Part shown: piece by piece, positions 36,845-45,427 of the stretch
How positions within the stretch are numbered: the first letter of the stretch is position 1
Layout: each line of letters begins with the position of its first letter
DNA from: Anaerolineales bacterium
Lineage (GTDB): Bacteria > Chloroflexota > Anaerolineae > Anaerolineales > E44-bin32
Length of the DNA stretch: 64,000 nucleotides
Direction: 5' to 3'
Assembly (NCBI GenBank): GCA_029210945.1
Contig: JARGGH010000007.1
Span: forward strand, 29,903 to 93,902
Position numbers and translations under genes: made by a program
The notes under the pieces: generated by a model
Seen by the model: the letters and a program-made list of their open reading frames with translations, nothing else
Databases searched by the model: none
Told to the model about the DNA's origin: nothing

Positions 36845-37402
36845 ATGCTGCGTCAATTCACCGTTTTTCTGGGTGGCCTCATGACCGGTCTGCTGGCAAC
36901 CGGCCTGCTCTTGCTGTTAACCCACCCCCGGCCTCGCTATCCCATCGAACTCATCCCCCCACCCACTGCCGGCCCGATCAACGTCCACGTAGCAGGCGCT
37001 GTCAGAAAACCCGGGGTCGTTCAGCTTGAGCCGGGTTCGATCGTCGAGCAAGCCATCGCGGCGGCCGGCGGTCCGAGCGAACAAGCCGACCTATCGAGAT
37101 TGAATCTCGCACAAACCCTCCAGCCTGGACAGCAAATCTATATTCCTGCACTCGCATCGACACAAACAATCGATGATTCCGCTCCAGCGTCAACGCCCTC
37201 CGCGGATGACAGGATTAATGTCAACACCGCCGATGAAGCCCAGCTCGAACGTTTACCTGGCATCGGGCCGAGTCTCGCCACCAGCATCGTTGAGTACCGG
37301 GAGCAGCATGGGTGGTTTCAGGAAGTGGATGAACTGATACAGGTACCAGGTATTGGCCCCGCGAAACTGGAGCAAATCCGAGATCTTATCGCATTCCACT
37401 GA
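36845..37402 (+). CDS. comEA: ComEA-type DNA-binding competence protein
   Basis: A 185-residue protein: transmembrane helix (about 5-27), SLBB domain (INVHVAGAVRKPGVVQLEPGS ... GQQIYIPA), linker, and two helix-hairpin-helix motifs (INVNTADEAQLERLPGIGPSLATSIVEYR; IQVPGIGPAKLEQI). ComEA binds transforming DNA at the outer face of the membrane and feeds it to ComEC. No comEC follows; mutM comes next, 45 bp on, with its own promoter. Confidence 0.93.
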   Translation: MLRQFTVFLGGLMTGLLATGLLLLLTHPRPRYPIELIPPPTAGPINVHVAGAVRKPGVVQLEPGSIVEQAIAAAGGPSEQADLSRLNLAQTLQPGQQIYIPALASTQTIDDSAPASTPSADDRINVNTADEAQLERLPGIGPSLATSIVEYREQHGWFQEVDELIQVPGIGPAKLEQIRDLIAFH

Positions 37403-37411
37403 AACGCCTCC

Positions 37412-37439
37412 TTGCCCGCCCAATGCCACTGGGTATAAT
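37412..37439 (+). promoter_or_regulatory. Promoter of mutM, probably leaderless
   Basis: TTGCCC and TATAAT are 16 bp apart. The -10 ends eight bases before the mutM ATG, so transcription would begin at or beside the start codon. Confidence 0.55.
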
Positions 37440-37447
37440 CGCCAGCG

Positions 37448-38272
37448 ATGCCTGAGCTTCCTGAAGTCGAGACAATCGCCCGTCAGCTTCGCACTGGCAG
37501 TGGTGGCATAGCGCTGCCCGGGCGCGTCATCACCCGCTTCTCTACCTCCTGGCCGCGTCAGGTGGAGCGCCCCTCCATTTCAACCTTCCACCGCCGCATC
37601 AAAGGCCGGACCGTTCAATCCGTGCAGCGCCGGGCCAAATACCTGGTTTTTCCCCTCGATGAAGGCACACTGCTCATCCACCTGCGAATGAGTGGGGATT
37701 TGTTCTTGCGACCGCCGGATGCGCCGCAAGATGATTATGTTCACTCCGTCTTCCACCTCGATAACGGCTGGCAGCTGCGCTTCAGCGATGCTCGCAAGTT
37801 TGGAAAGATATCCTGGACACCCGATCCCGAGGTAATTCTCGGGAAACTGGGCCCCGAACCCCTGGAAGATTCTTTTACGGTAGACCTGCTGAAAGAGAGA
37901 TTGGGTGCTCACCGGCGGCAGCTCAAGCCGCTGCTTTTAGATCAACATTTCCTCGCAGGGATGGGCAACATCTATGTCGATGAAGCGCTCCACCGCGCAC
38001 ACATCCACCCACTACGTCAAAGTCACACACTCTCGGCACACGAGATCGAACGGTTATGGGAATCAATTCGCACTTCCCTCCGCGATGGAATACGTCATAA
38101 TGGAGCTAGCATTGATTGGGTATATCGAGGCGGGGATTACCAGAATCACTTTCGGGTGTATAAACAGGACGGAAAGCCGTGTGACGTGTGCGGGACGCCC
38201 ATCCGGCGAACCATCGTAGGCCAGCGCGGCACATACTTTTGTCCCGGGTGTCAACGGGAGAATGACAAATGA
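37448..38272 (+). CDS. mutM: Formamidopyrimidine-DNA glycosylase MutM/Fpg
   Basis: A 274-residue base-excision repair glycosylase/AP lyase that removes 8-oxoguanine. It begins MPELPEVE (catalytic Pro after Met removal, Glu), has the RRAKYLVF Lys and LRMSGDL, the H2TH region LLLDQHFLAGMGNIYVDEALHRAHIHP, and the zinc finger CDVCGTPIRR...YFCPGCQ. All catalytic elements are intact. Its stop overlaps the next start (ATGA). Confidence 0.97.
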   Translation: MPELPEVETIARQLRTGSGGIALPGRVITRFSTSWPRQVERPSISTFHRRIKGRTVQSVQRRAKYLVFPLDEGTLLIHLRMSGDLFLRPPDAPQDDYVHSVFHLDNGWQLRFSDARKFGKISWTPDPEVILGKLGPEPLEDSFTVDLLKERLGAHRRQLKPLLLDQHFLAGMGNIYVDEALHRAHIHPLRQSHTLSAHEIERLWESIRTSLRDGIRHNGASIDWVYRGGDYQNHFRVYKQDGKPCDVCGTPIRRTIVGQRGTYFCPGCQRENDK

Positions 38273-39069
38273 ACAACGCACTGATCATCGGGGTCATCCT
38301 CATCATTGCGGGCATCGCCCTGGCGATCTTCGCATACATGGTCATCACATCGGATGACAGACGTGGCAGGGAACGCGGCGAAATCGAAACAGAGCAGTCC
38401 AGCGCGGTGCCCACCCCCAGCGAAGACATCCTCGACGGTGAGATCGATGACGTCCCCGGAGAGGCGACACCGCCTGAGGACCATCCCGATCTGGACATCA
38501 AACCATCGATTGAACCGGCGTTAATGGATGCACACCCCGAAGAGCCGGTTGAACAGGGGGAGGAGGCACAGGTGACTGAACCCGAACAGCCGCAGCCAGC
38601 GGCCCCGCCGCCTGGCAAAGACCGCATCCAGGTGGCGACGCTGCTGCGAGACGATGTTACCGGCAAGTTGATCATCAGAGTCGGGGAACGTGAATACGCC
38701 TCGGCGGATGAACTGAGGTCATCTCCAGACTGGACACGCGTACAGTACGCCGCTTCTGATCTAAACACCTGGGTCAGCACACCGGAACCCTCGGCCTCCG
38801 CCAGCAAAGGGAGCGAGCCAGATGTCGGAGGCGAATCAAAAACGGCTGAACGCGAACCGTCGAGCATGATCGAGCAGATCAATTCGATCCTGCAGACACG
38901 CATCGAAGCTTCGGGTCGATCTGAACTGGCCGTACGTCTGATCGAAGGACCCGGAGGGATGGCGCGTGTCTTAATTGGTGTCCATAGTTATGAAATCGGA
39001 GAGGTCCCGGATCCTGAGGTTAGAGAACTGATCCGTCAAGCTGTGGCCGCGTGGGAGTCTACCCAGTAA
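38269..39069 (+). CDS. Membrane-anchored acidic protein of unknown function
   Basis: A 266-residue protein that I do not recognise. One N-terminal transmembrane helix (about 5-26) is followed by ~90 acidic, Pro/Glu-rich, disordered residues, then a small ordered block (IQVATLLRDDVTGKLIIRVGEREYASADEL), a second linker, and a C-terminal block (IEQINSILQTRIEASGRSELAVRLIEGPGGMARVLIGVHSYEIGEVPDPEVRELI). It is coupled to mutM by a 4-bp overlap. Its 3' end overlaps the convergent hydrolase gene by 11 bp. Confidence 0.75.
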   Translation: MNNALIIGVILIIAGIALAIFAYMVITSDDRRGRERGEIETEQSSAVPTPSEDILDGEIDDVPGEATPPEDHPDLDIKPSIEPALMDAHPEEPVEQGEEAQVTEPEQPQPAAPPPGKDRIQVATLLRDDVTGKLIIRVGEREYASADELRSSPDWTRVQYAASDLNTWVSTPEPSASASKGSEPDVGGESKTAEREPSSMIEQINSILQTRIEASGRSELAVRLIEGPGGMARVLIGVHSYEIGEVPDPEVRELIRQAVAAWESTQ

Positions 39070-39928
39070 GCTCAGAATTCACGTCAACCGGTGAGATGCG
39101 CAATCGCCCTTCTGCTTCGTTGAGTCGGGCGATTGTTATTTCGGGATCGTGTTCAAAGAAAAGCCAGGCGCCGTTCTCGATCGACCAGCGCTGCCAGCGC
39201 ATCTTCGTGGCAACATTTTCTAATGGCAGCACATCGTATGCGGTCAGCCAGGCGGTCCGTTCCATATTGATCGCGAATGAAGCCATGTCGGCGACATATA
39301 AGCCCTGCCACGCGCCGGATTGAAGCAGGATCGATTGATGTGCGCGCGTGTGCCCGGGCGTCACGACACAGCGGATGTGTTCTGTAACTTGAGTGTCCCC
39401 GTGCAGCAGTTTCAATTGGCCGCGCTCGCACAGCGGTTCAAAGTTGGATTTGAAATAGGTGCCGCGTGTGCGTGCATCGGGATGGCTGGCCTCAGACCAC
39501 TCCACGCGCTGAACCCAGTATTCCGCGTGAGGGAATGTTGGGACAACCCGGTCATCGGCCAGGTTCGTATTGCCGCCGCAGTGATCTGCATGCAGGTGCG
39601 TGTTCAGCACCAGATCCACATCCCCGGGAGCCACGCCATGTTCCTCGAGCCGGGCTAGCAATCCCCCTCCGGGTCGCTCCAAACCCCACCTGGCGCGGGC
39701 ATCGCGATCCAGTTTCTCTCCCAATCCGGTGTCGATCAGGATTGTTTTTCCTGCAGAGCGCACAAGCAGGCAGTTCAAATCCATGGGGATTGTATTTTTG
39801 CTGGTCGGGGACAGGGTCGATTCGTAAAGCGTCCTCGGGACCAGCCCGAACGGTCCGCCTGCGTCAACCCACACCCGTCCATCGGAGACGACCGCGAACT
39901 CTAAATCACCGATCCGGTGCAATCCCAC
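39059..39928 (-). CDS. MBL-fold metallo-hydrolase
   Basis: A 289-residue metallo-beta-lactamase-fold protein. It has the metal motif THLHADHCGGN (HxHxDH), a later TPGHTRAHQS His, a VADMA Asp and a final FEHDPE His. The arrangement resembles the lactonase/carboxylesterase branch, but the substrate cannot be stated. The gene overlaps adenosine deaminase by 23 bp, so the two are cotranscribed, and converges on the mutM-linked gene. Confidence 0.9.
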   Translation of the reverse strand: MGLHRIGDLEFAVVSDGRVWVDAGGPFGLVPRTLYESTLSPTSKNTIPMDLNCLLVRSAGKTILIDTGLGEKLDRDARARWGLERPGGGLLARLEEHGVAPGDVDLVLNTHLHADHCGGNTNLADDRVVPTFPHAEYWVQRVEWSEASHPDARTRGTYFKSNFEPLCERGQLKLLHGDTQVTEHIRCVVTPGHTRAHQSILLQSGAWQGLYVADMASFAINMERTAWLTAYDVLPLENVATKMRWQRWSIENGAWLFFEHDPEITIARLNEAEGRLRISPVDVNSELTG

Positions 39929-40973
39929 CCTCCGTTCCCCAGTATCTGAGGACTAACTCCTTCTCGATGTGTTTCTTCTCGCGATCCTCCAGAAAGGCTG
40001 ACTGCAGCGCGATCAGATTGAACGCTTTGACCGAATCCATCGAGAAATCAAAATGAGACTTGGCAATTTCGAACTCTTCACTCAATGTGGTCGTGAAAAT
40101 GGAGGGATCATCCGTAGTCAGCGTCACTGCCAATCCTGCCTGGATCATCTCCCTAACCGGATGGACCGCCAGATCTGAGACCGCTCCTGTCTTCCAGTTG
40201 CTCGTCAAGCTGACCTCAAATACCGTGCCGCTTCTGGCTGCCAGGGCAGTCACTTCCTTATCGTCAAACACACGGATGCCGTGCCCGATCCGGTCGGCCT
40301 GGAGCTCCTCTATGGCGGTGCGCACGTTCTGTGCTCCTGCCCACTCCCCGGCATGAATGGTGATCCCTAACCCTGCCTTTTTCGCGCGACGCAATGCTGG
40401 CTTGAAAGGTTCCGCCGGGGAATCGGCTTCATCACCGGCCAGGTCCAATCCGCTCACACCGCTGGCGATCCGCTCGATGGCGAGGCTGGCGACCGTTTCG
40501 GCGACGCTCACGGGCTCATGGCGATTCACGCTCATGACACAGGCGACCTTTACGCCAAACTTCGTCCCCGCCTTCTCCGCCGCGAGAAGAACCCAATCAG
40601 TGACCTCTTCGAGCTCAAAGTCTCCGGCCTGGGCCAGCGCTGCGGGGGTGAAGCGCAGTTCGAGCAAGCGCAGATTGTCTTCCGAGGCATCTTCGATGAC
40701 CTCATACACCAACCGCTCGATAATTTCTCTAGAACGGAAAAACATGCGTATCGTTTTAAATTTGGCAAGGAATTCGTCGGTCGTGACCGGTGCGTCACCC
40801 ACGACCTCAACCCGGCTGCGCAGCGATTCGATTTCTCCAGGTAGGGAGAGATTCTCAGATCGGACGATCTCCAGCAGGGTCGCCAGGCGTAACGACCCTT
40901 CCAGGTGGCGGTGGATGTCGACTTTTGGCAGCGCCTTAATCGAAGGTTGCGGTTGGGTCAAGATTCGCCTCAT
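39906..40973 (-). CDS. add: Adenosine deaminase
   Basis: A 355-residue purine salvage enzyme converting adenosine to inosine. Metal and catalytic motifs are KVDIHRHLEGSLR (HxH), ITIHAGEWAGA (His and Glu), RIGHGIRVFDD and TTDDPSIF (Asp-Asp). The usual CPxSN loop reads VSLTSNWKTGA, with Leu-Thr in place of Cys-Pro, a common variant. Adenine or other aminopurine preference cannot be excluded. It heads a two-gene unit with the MBL hydrolase. Confidence 0.92.
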   Translation of the reverse strand: MRRILTQPQPSIKALPKVDIHRHLEGSLRLATLLEIVRSENLSLPGEIESLRSRVEVVGDAPVTTDEFLAKFKTIRMFFRSREIIERLVYEVIEDASEDNLRLLELRFTPAALAQAGDFELEEVTDWVLLAAEKAGTKFGVKVACVMSVNRHEPVSVAETVASLAIERIASGVSGLDLAGDEADSPAEPFKPALRRAKKAGLGITIHAGEWAGAQNVRTAIEELQADRIGHGIRVFDDKEVTALAARSGTVFEVSLTSNWKTGAVSDLAVHPVREMIQAGLAVTLTTDDPSIFTTTLSEEFEIAKSHFDFSMDSVKAFNLIALQSAFLEDREKKHIEKELVLRYWGTEGGIAPDR

Positions 40974-41067
40974 ATTGCAGATATATGCCTATCAGGTGTG
41001 CGGATCTCCTCCGGCCGCGAGAGGTTTAAGTTCTGGGTGGCGCACGGCCGCCAATCGGAGGTGGCAA

Positions 41068-44000
41068 TTATCGCCGTCTTCGACGCCTGCGTTTGCTTGA
41101 TTTTCGGCTGCTCCCCACCGGCGCAGCCTGCGGTTGGGCCGGCGAAGCCGGTGTTGAAGCCATCTGCCGGCCCCCGGCCACCCTCAGCCGGAACATGCGC
41201 GACACCACAGCTGCCCGTATGGCCACCAATAGATTGCCGAACAAATCAAATGCACGACTCTTATACTGTACTAATGGATCCCGCTGACCATATGCCTCCA
41301 GCCCGATCGAGGTCCGCAGCGCTTCCATCTGAGTCAGGTAATCGACCCATAACTGGTCGGCAACCGACAAAAACAATTCACGGTAAGCCCGCGTCAGGGC
41401 GCGGCTGCCGAGGCCATCGATGATCGCCTCTTTCACATCATCCGGGAACGTCGCAAGCGTACCCTCGTCCAGCAAGTCTTCAAATTTCGCCTCGCCGAGG
41501 GCATCCCGCAGCATTTTCTGGACTGGCCCCTCGATCTGGTCTAGTTGTGTGCCAGAGAGATTGGCAAACTCGGCCCGCCCGAGGGCATCTTCGAGCATTT
41601 CCTGGGAACCCTTGAGGTGGTTGAAGATATCCTCTGCCAGGTCTTCAGAATCACGGCCTTCGATGAACTGCGCAGCGTAGAAAGGATAGGAAAGTCGGGC
41701 GACCACCACCGCCTGACGCTGGTGAGTCTTCTTATCAAAGTAGCTTCGCTGGCCATAACTCATCTGCACCAGCAACCGCACCTTTGTGGCAAAATCCAGT
41801 TCGGATTGGCGCCGTAGGGTATTGCTCAGGTCGGTGCGGATGTCATTGAGAATGCCCTCTGAGCGGGCATCCCACACCCTCTCGACGGCCTCGTACAGTT
41901 CGGTCTCGGCCTGGTCCCAATCGACGCTGCGGATGAGTTTCGGCTCCAGACCCAGCGATTCTCCCAGCCGCCGTTCAACCGCCTGGATCAGCCCGATCCA
42001 GATGCGCAGCCCCATGCTGGCCTCGATCAGATCGGGCATGTTCTGCATGAACGCGTATGGGTCGTCTTTAACTCGCTGCTCACCTTCCGAATCCATCTGA
42101 ATACGCAGTCCAGCCGCCTGCTCAACAAGCTGGATCAGCTGCCGTGGATCGACGGTACGCTCCATATCCTCGGCTTCCATGATGGCTGCTTCAACCGCCA
42201 TCTCGGCCGAATCGACTCGCTGGCGGACCTGATCATCCAGGCGCTCCAATGAACGTGTGAACTGTTCATCGATCGATCGGAGTAAATGGGCTTTGTTCAG
42301 CGCTAACGATTCCCTTGCGATCTCAAGCAGCTTACTCTGCAGGAGGTCCGCATCATCGATTTCTTCGAGCTCATCGAGGATAATCTGCAGCATGTAAGAC
42401 GGATATGGTTCTTCCCAATCCAATCCGATCGTTGGCTGGGTCTCCTCCAACCAGGCCAGCAGCTTCCAGGGACCTTCCGGATCGTCCAGGGCCATCCCGA
42501 TATGACCTTCAATCTCTGTCTGGACCATCGCATTCAGGTCCTCGGTCATATCCTCTTTAGCGAAGACCCTGTTCCGCTGATTGTAGAAAACTTCACGCTG
42601 CTGGTTGAGAACGTCATCGTATTCCAGCAGGTGCTTGCGCGAGTCAAAATTTGCACCTTCCACGCGCTGTTGGGACGACTCGATTGTTCGGTTTACAATG
42701 CCGTGTGCGATAGGCACCATCTCGTCGATGTTCAAGCGCTCCATCAGGCCCGAAACCTGCGAGCCCCCGAAAAGACGCATCAGCTCATCCTCGAGCGAGA
42801 GGAAGAATTGTGATGAGCCCGGATCGCCCTGGCGCGCGGCGCGCCCTCTCAGCTGATTGTCGATCCGGCGGGCTTCATGTCGCTCGGACCCCAGCACATG
42901 CAATCCGCCGACTTCCCGGACTTTTTTGGCATCTTCCATGAACTTCTTGAGCTGGCGAACCTCAGCCTTATAGATACCGATCGCTTCTTCATCGGCGGCT
43001 TCAAGCGCTTGCAGCCGCTCTTCCATGTTGAGCGTCTCAGGGTCTTCAATTCCTGTACGGCGAAGGACCCGGTTGACGGCCGCGATGATCTCTTCTGCAA
43101 TCTCGCCGCCCAGCTTGATATCGACGCCGCGTCCGGCCATGTTTGTGGCGATCGTGACGGCACCCAGTGAGCCGGCCCCGGCGATAATCTGAGATTCCTC
43201 ATCATGTCGCTTGGCGTTGAGCACGTTGTGGCTGATACCGCTCTTCAGAACCTCCTCGAGCACCTCGCTGTAGCTCTGATCGAGATCGAGGATCCGCAGC
43301 AGGCGGGCTTTGTTCTCGTCGCGCGTCGGGTTCAGCGCGATACCCAGATCGCGTGCGAAGCGGCGCTGCAGCGCGGGCTTCTGCACGTCCAGCGGTTGAT
43401 AAAGCGGCTGGAGCGCTTCGACGCGCATGCCGTCATCCGGGATGTTATTGGCTTCCATGTACGCGTCGCGGATGACGAGTATGTTCGCCAGGGTCTGCAG
43501 CGCGTCGGCCCGCAGCCGGCTTGAGATCAGCTCGGATAAGTCGACCGAGGTCGTGCCGACAAGCATCGGCTGCCCGACCAGGTGCCGGCGGAGTATTTCG
43601 AGCGATACGGCGCGCAGCTTCGCTTCGAAAGTGCGGTAGACCTCATCGGGGAAATCCTTTCGACGCCAGAAGACCGGCTTCTCAGGATCGTCCGTTCGTG
43701 CGTAATATGCGAAGTCGTTCCCGTCTTCCTGATAATCCACCTCGATCAGGTCGGTATCAGGCTCCATCGCGAGGTATTCGAGGTTCGTCGGCAGCGGCCG
43801 CACATCGACGCTGTAGATTTTGTCGAACTCTTCGGATTCGGTCACTGCGGTGCCGGTCATACCGGAGAGCTTGTTGTACATACGGAAGTAATTCTGCAGC
43901 GTGATCGTCGCGTAGGTCACATTCTCCTGACGGACTTTCACACCTTCTTTCGCTTCGACCGCCTGGTGGAGACCATCCGACCAGCGCCGGCCAGCCATCA

Positions 44001-45066
44001 TGCGGCCTGTGAACTGGTCTACGATGATGACCTTGCCGGACTGGACAACGTAATCCTTGTTGCGTTTGAATAGATACTCAGCCCGCAGGGCTTGCTCAAG
44101 GTGGCCCAGCAGCCGGGCTTGTTCCGGGGTAATGTCTTCAGGCCGATCCGGATCTCGCAGCGGGGTGTTGAGCAGCTGCTCAACATGGTCCTCGCCGATT
44201 TCCGTCAGGGCGATCGTGCGATCCTTCTCGTTTGCCTCGAAATCCTCGGGGTTGAGCAGCTTGACAACTTTCGCCATCTCCACGTAGGTATCCGGATCAT
44301 CATGGGAAGGCCCGGAGATGATCAACGGTGTGCGCGCCTCGTCGATCAGGATGTTATCGACCTCATCGAGAATGGCGTAATGATGACCGCGTTGAACACG
44401 GCGATCAAGCGTCCGCGCCATGTTGTCGCGCAGGTAATCGAAGCCAAATTCGTTGTTTGTTCCGTAGGTGATATCCGCAGCGTAGGCCAGGCTTCGATCG
44501 ACCATCTGCAGGTTATGGACATCCTCCTGGACGGATTCGAACTCCGGATCGTAGATGAACGCTTTGCGCCCATGCTCGGTGCGGGAGGCTTCCTGGAGCA
44601 CGCCGACGCTCATCCCCAGGAAATGGAAGATCGGGCCCATCCAGCGCGCGTCACGGCGCGCCAGGTAATCGTTGACGGTGACCAGGTGGACGCCCTGTCC
44701 CTCGAGCGCATTCAGGTAGATTGGCATCGTCGCGACAAGCGTTTTGCCTTCGCCGGTCTTCATCTCGATGATTTTGCCCTCATGCAGCATGACGCCGCCG
44801 ATCAACTGAACATCGAAATGGCGCAGTCCGATCGTCCGGACGGCGACCTCCCGGACAACTGCAAAGGCTTCCACCAGCAGATCGTCCAGGCTCTCGCCGT
44901 TCGCCAGCCGGGCTTTAAACTCGCCGGTCTTGGCCTGCAGCTGTTCGTCTGAGAGCGCTTTTATATCAGTCTCGAGCTGATTGATTTGTTCGACCGGTTC
45001 ACGGTACTCGTCAAGGATCTTCTTAACTGGATCCCCCGAGATCAACCGGGTAAGACTTTTTAACAT
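41068..45066 (-). CDS. secA: Preprotein translocase ATPase SecA, enlarged form
   Basis: SecA drives export of unfolded preproteins through SecYEG. At 1332 residues it is far longer than the usual 800-950. The N-terminal motor is normal: EMKTGEGKTLVA (105-109 GEGKT), TVNDYLARRDARWMG, YGTNNEFGFDYLRDNM, ILDEVDNILIDEARTPLIISG, then VGTTSV, ATNMAGRGVDIKLGG and GRAARQGDPGSSQF. After NRVFAKEDMTEDLNAM about 400 mostly helical, acidic residues are inserted before the scaffold resumes at LFLSVADQLWVDYLTQMEALRTSIGLEAYGQRDPLVQYK. The C terminus lacks the Cys-rich zinc motif and ends in seven Arg. A TATAAT and GGAAGGATGG lie upstream. Confidence 0.95.
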   Translation of the reverse strand: MLKSLTRLISGDPVKKILDEYREPVEQINQLETDIKALSDEQLQAKTGEFKARLANGESLDDLLVEAFAVVREVAVRTIGLRHFDVQLIGGVMLHEGKIIEMKTGEGKTLVATMPIYLNALEGQGVHLVTVNDYLARRDARWMGPIFHFLGMSVGVLQEASRTEHGRKAFIYDPEFESVQEDVHNLQMVDRSLAYAADITYGTNNEFGFDYLRDNMARTLDRRVQRGHHYAILDEVDNILIDEARTPLIISGPSHDDPDTYVEMAKVVKLLNPEDFEANEKDRTIALTEIGEDHVEQLLNTPLRDPDRPEDITPEQARLLGHLEQALRAEYLFKRNKDYVVQSGKVIIVDQFTGRMMAGRRWSDGLHQAVEAKEGVKVRQENVTYATITLQNYFRMYNKLSGMTGTAVTESEEFDKIYSVDVRPLPTNLEYLAMEPDTDLIEVDYQEDGNDFAYYARTDDPEKPVFWRRKDFPDEVYRTFEAKLRAVSLEILRRHLVGQPMLVGTTSVDLSELISSRLRADALQTLANILVIRDAYMEANNIPDDGMRVEALQPLYQPLDVQKPALQRRFARDLGIALNPTRDENKARLLRILDLDQSYSEVLEEVLKSGISHNVLNAKRHDEESQIIAGAGSLGAVTIATNMAGRGVDIKLGGEIAEEIIAAVNRVLRRTGIEDPETLNMEERLQALEAADEEAIGIYKAEVRQLKKFMEDAKKVREVGGLHVLGSERHEARRIDNQLRGRAARQGDPGSSQFFLSLEDELMRLFGGSQVSGLMERLNIDEMVPIAHGIVNRTIESSQQRVEGANFDSRKHLLEYDDVLNQQREVFYNQRNRVFAKEDMTEDLNAMVQTEIEGHIGMALDDPEGPWKLLAWLEETQPTIGLDWEEPYPSYMLQIILDELEEIDDADLLQSKLLEIARESLALNKAHLLRSIDEQFTRSLERLDDQVRQRVDSAEMAVEAAIMEAEDMERTVDPRQLIQLVEQAAGLRIQMDSEGEQRVKDDPYAFMQNMPDLIEASMGLRIWIGLIQAVERRLGESLGLEPKLIRSVDWDQAETELYEAVERVWDARSEGILNDIRTDLSNTLRRQSELDFATKVRLLVQMSYGQRSYFDKKTHQRQAVVVARLSYPFYAAQFIEGRDSEDLAEDIFNHLKGSQEMLEDALGRAEFANLSGTQLDQIEGPVQKMLRDALGEAKFEDLLDEGTLATFPDDVKEAIIDGLGSRALTRAYRELFLSVADQLWVDYLTQMEALRTSIGLEAYGQRDPLVQYKSRAFDLFGNLLVAIRAAVVSRMFRLRVAGGRQMASTPASPAQPQAAPVGSSRKSSKRRRRRRR

Positions 45067-45088
45067 AGGTCCATCCTTCCGACGCGGG

Positions 45089-45094
45089 ATTATA
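45089..45094 (-). promoter_or_regulatory. -10 element of secA
   Basis: TATAAT on the minus strand, 22 bp before the ATG, with GGAAGG between as ribosome binding site. No convincing -35. Confidence 0.5.
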
Positions 45095-45143
45095 GCACAG
45101 CGAGCCCCGCCATTATGCGTGGATCACACCGTTGAAGCGCTCC

Positions 45144-45171
45144 TTGACGCATCCTCCATGCAGGCTACAAT
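45144..45171 (+). promoter_or_regulatory. Promoter of tRNA-Leu
   Basis: TTGACG and TACAAT are 16 bp apart, with the tRNA 5' end nine bases after the -10. It is divergent to secA. Confidence 0.75.
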
Positions 45172-45179
45172 AGTGGTGT

Positions 45180-45263
45180 GGGGCGGTGGCGGAATTGGCA
45201 GACGCTGCGGACTTAAAATCCGCCGGTGGAGACACCGTGTGGGTTCGAATCCCACCCGCCCTA
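45180..45263 (+). tRNA. tRNA-Leu (UAA anticodon)
   Basis: An 84-nt class II tRNA. The acceptor GGGGCGG pairs with CCGCCCT (terminal G-U), the D arm is GCGGAATTGGCAGACGC, the anticodon stem GCGGA/TCCGC encloses CTTAAAA with anticodon TAA at 45214-45216, the variable arm is long, and the T arm is GTGGG-TTCGAAT-CCCAC. The discriminator is A, as expected for leucine. CCA is not encoded. It reads UUA and probably UUG codons. Confidence 0.96.
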
Positions 45264-45267
45264 CTCG

Positions 45268-45305
45268 ATATCCCCGATCCATATGCGATCAGGGGATATT
45301 TTTTT
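45268..45305 (+). terminator. Intrinsic terminator of tRNA-Leu
   Basis: ATATCCCC pairs with GGGGATAT across a 16-nt loop, followed by seven T, starting five bases after the tRNA. Confidence 0.9.
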
Positions 45306-45427
45306 CCGGCCATCTCTCTGCTCCCCATCTGGCCAGGTGAGCAACTGCCCAGAGGCTGGAGTGCGAGCAGACCGCTGGCAGGTATGATGATAATGAAACT
45401 TTCACAAATTAATCATTGGGAGAGGAT

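Noticed and set aside
40974..41067. Possible terminator or small RNA between adenosine deaminase and secA
   Set aside because: Only weak GC-rich pairing and no T-run; nothing beyond an ordinary short spacer.
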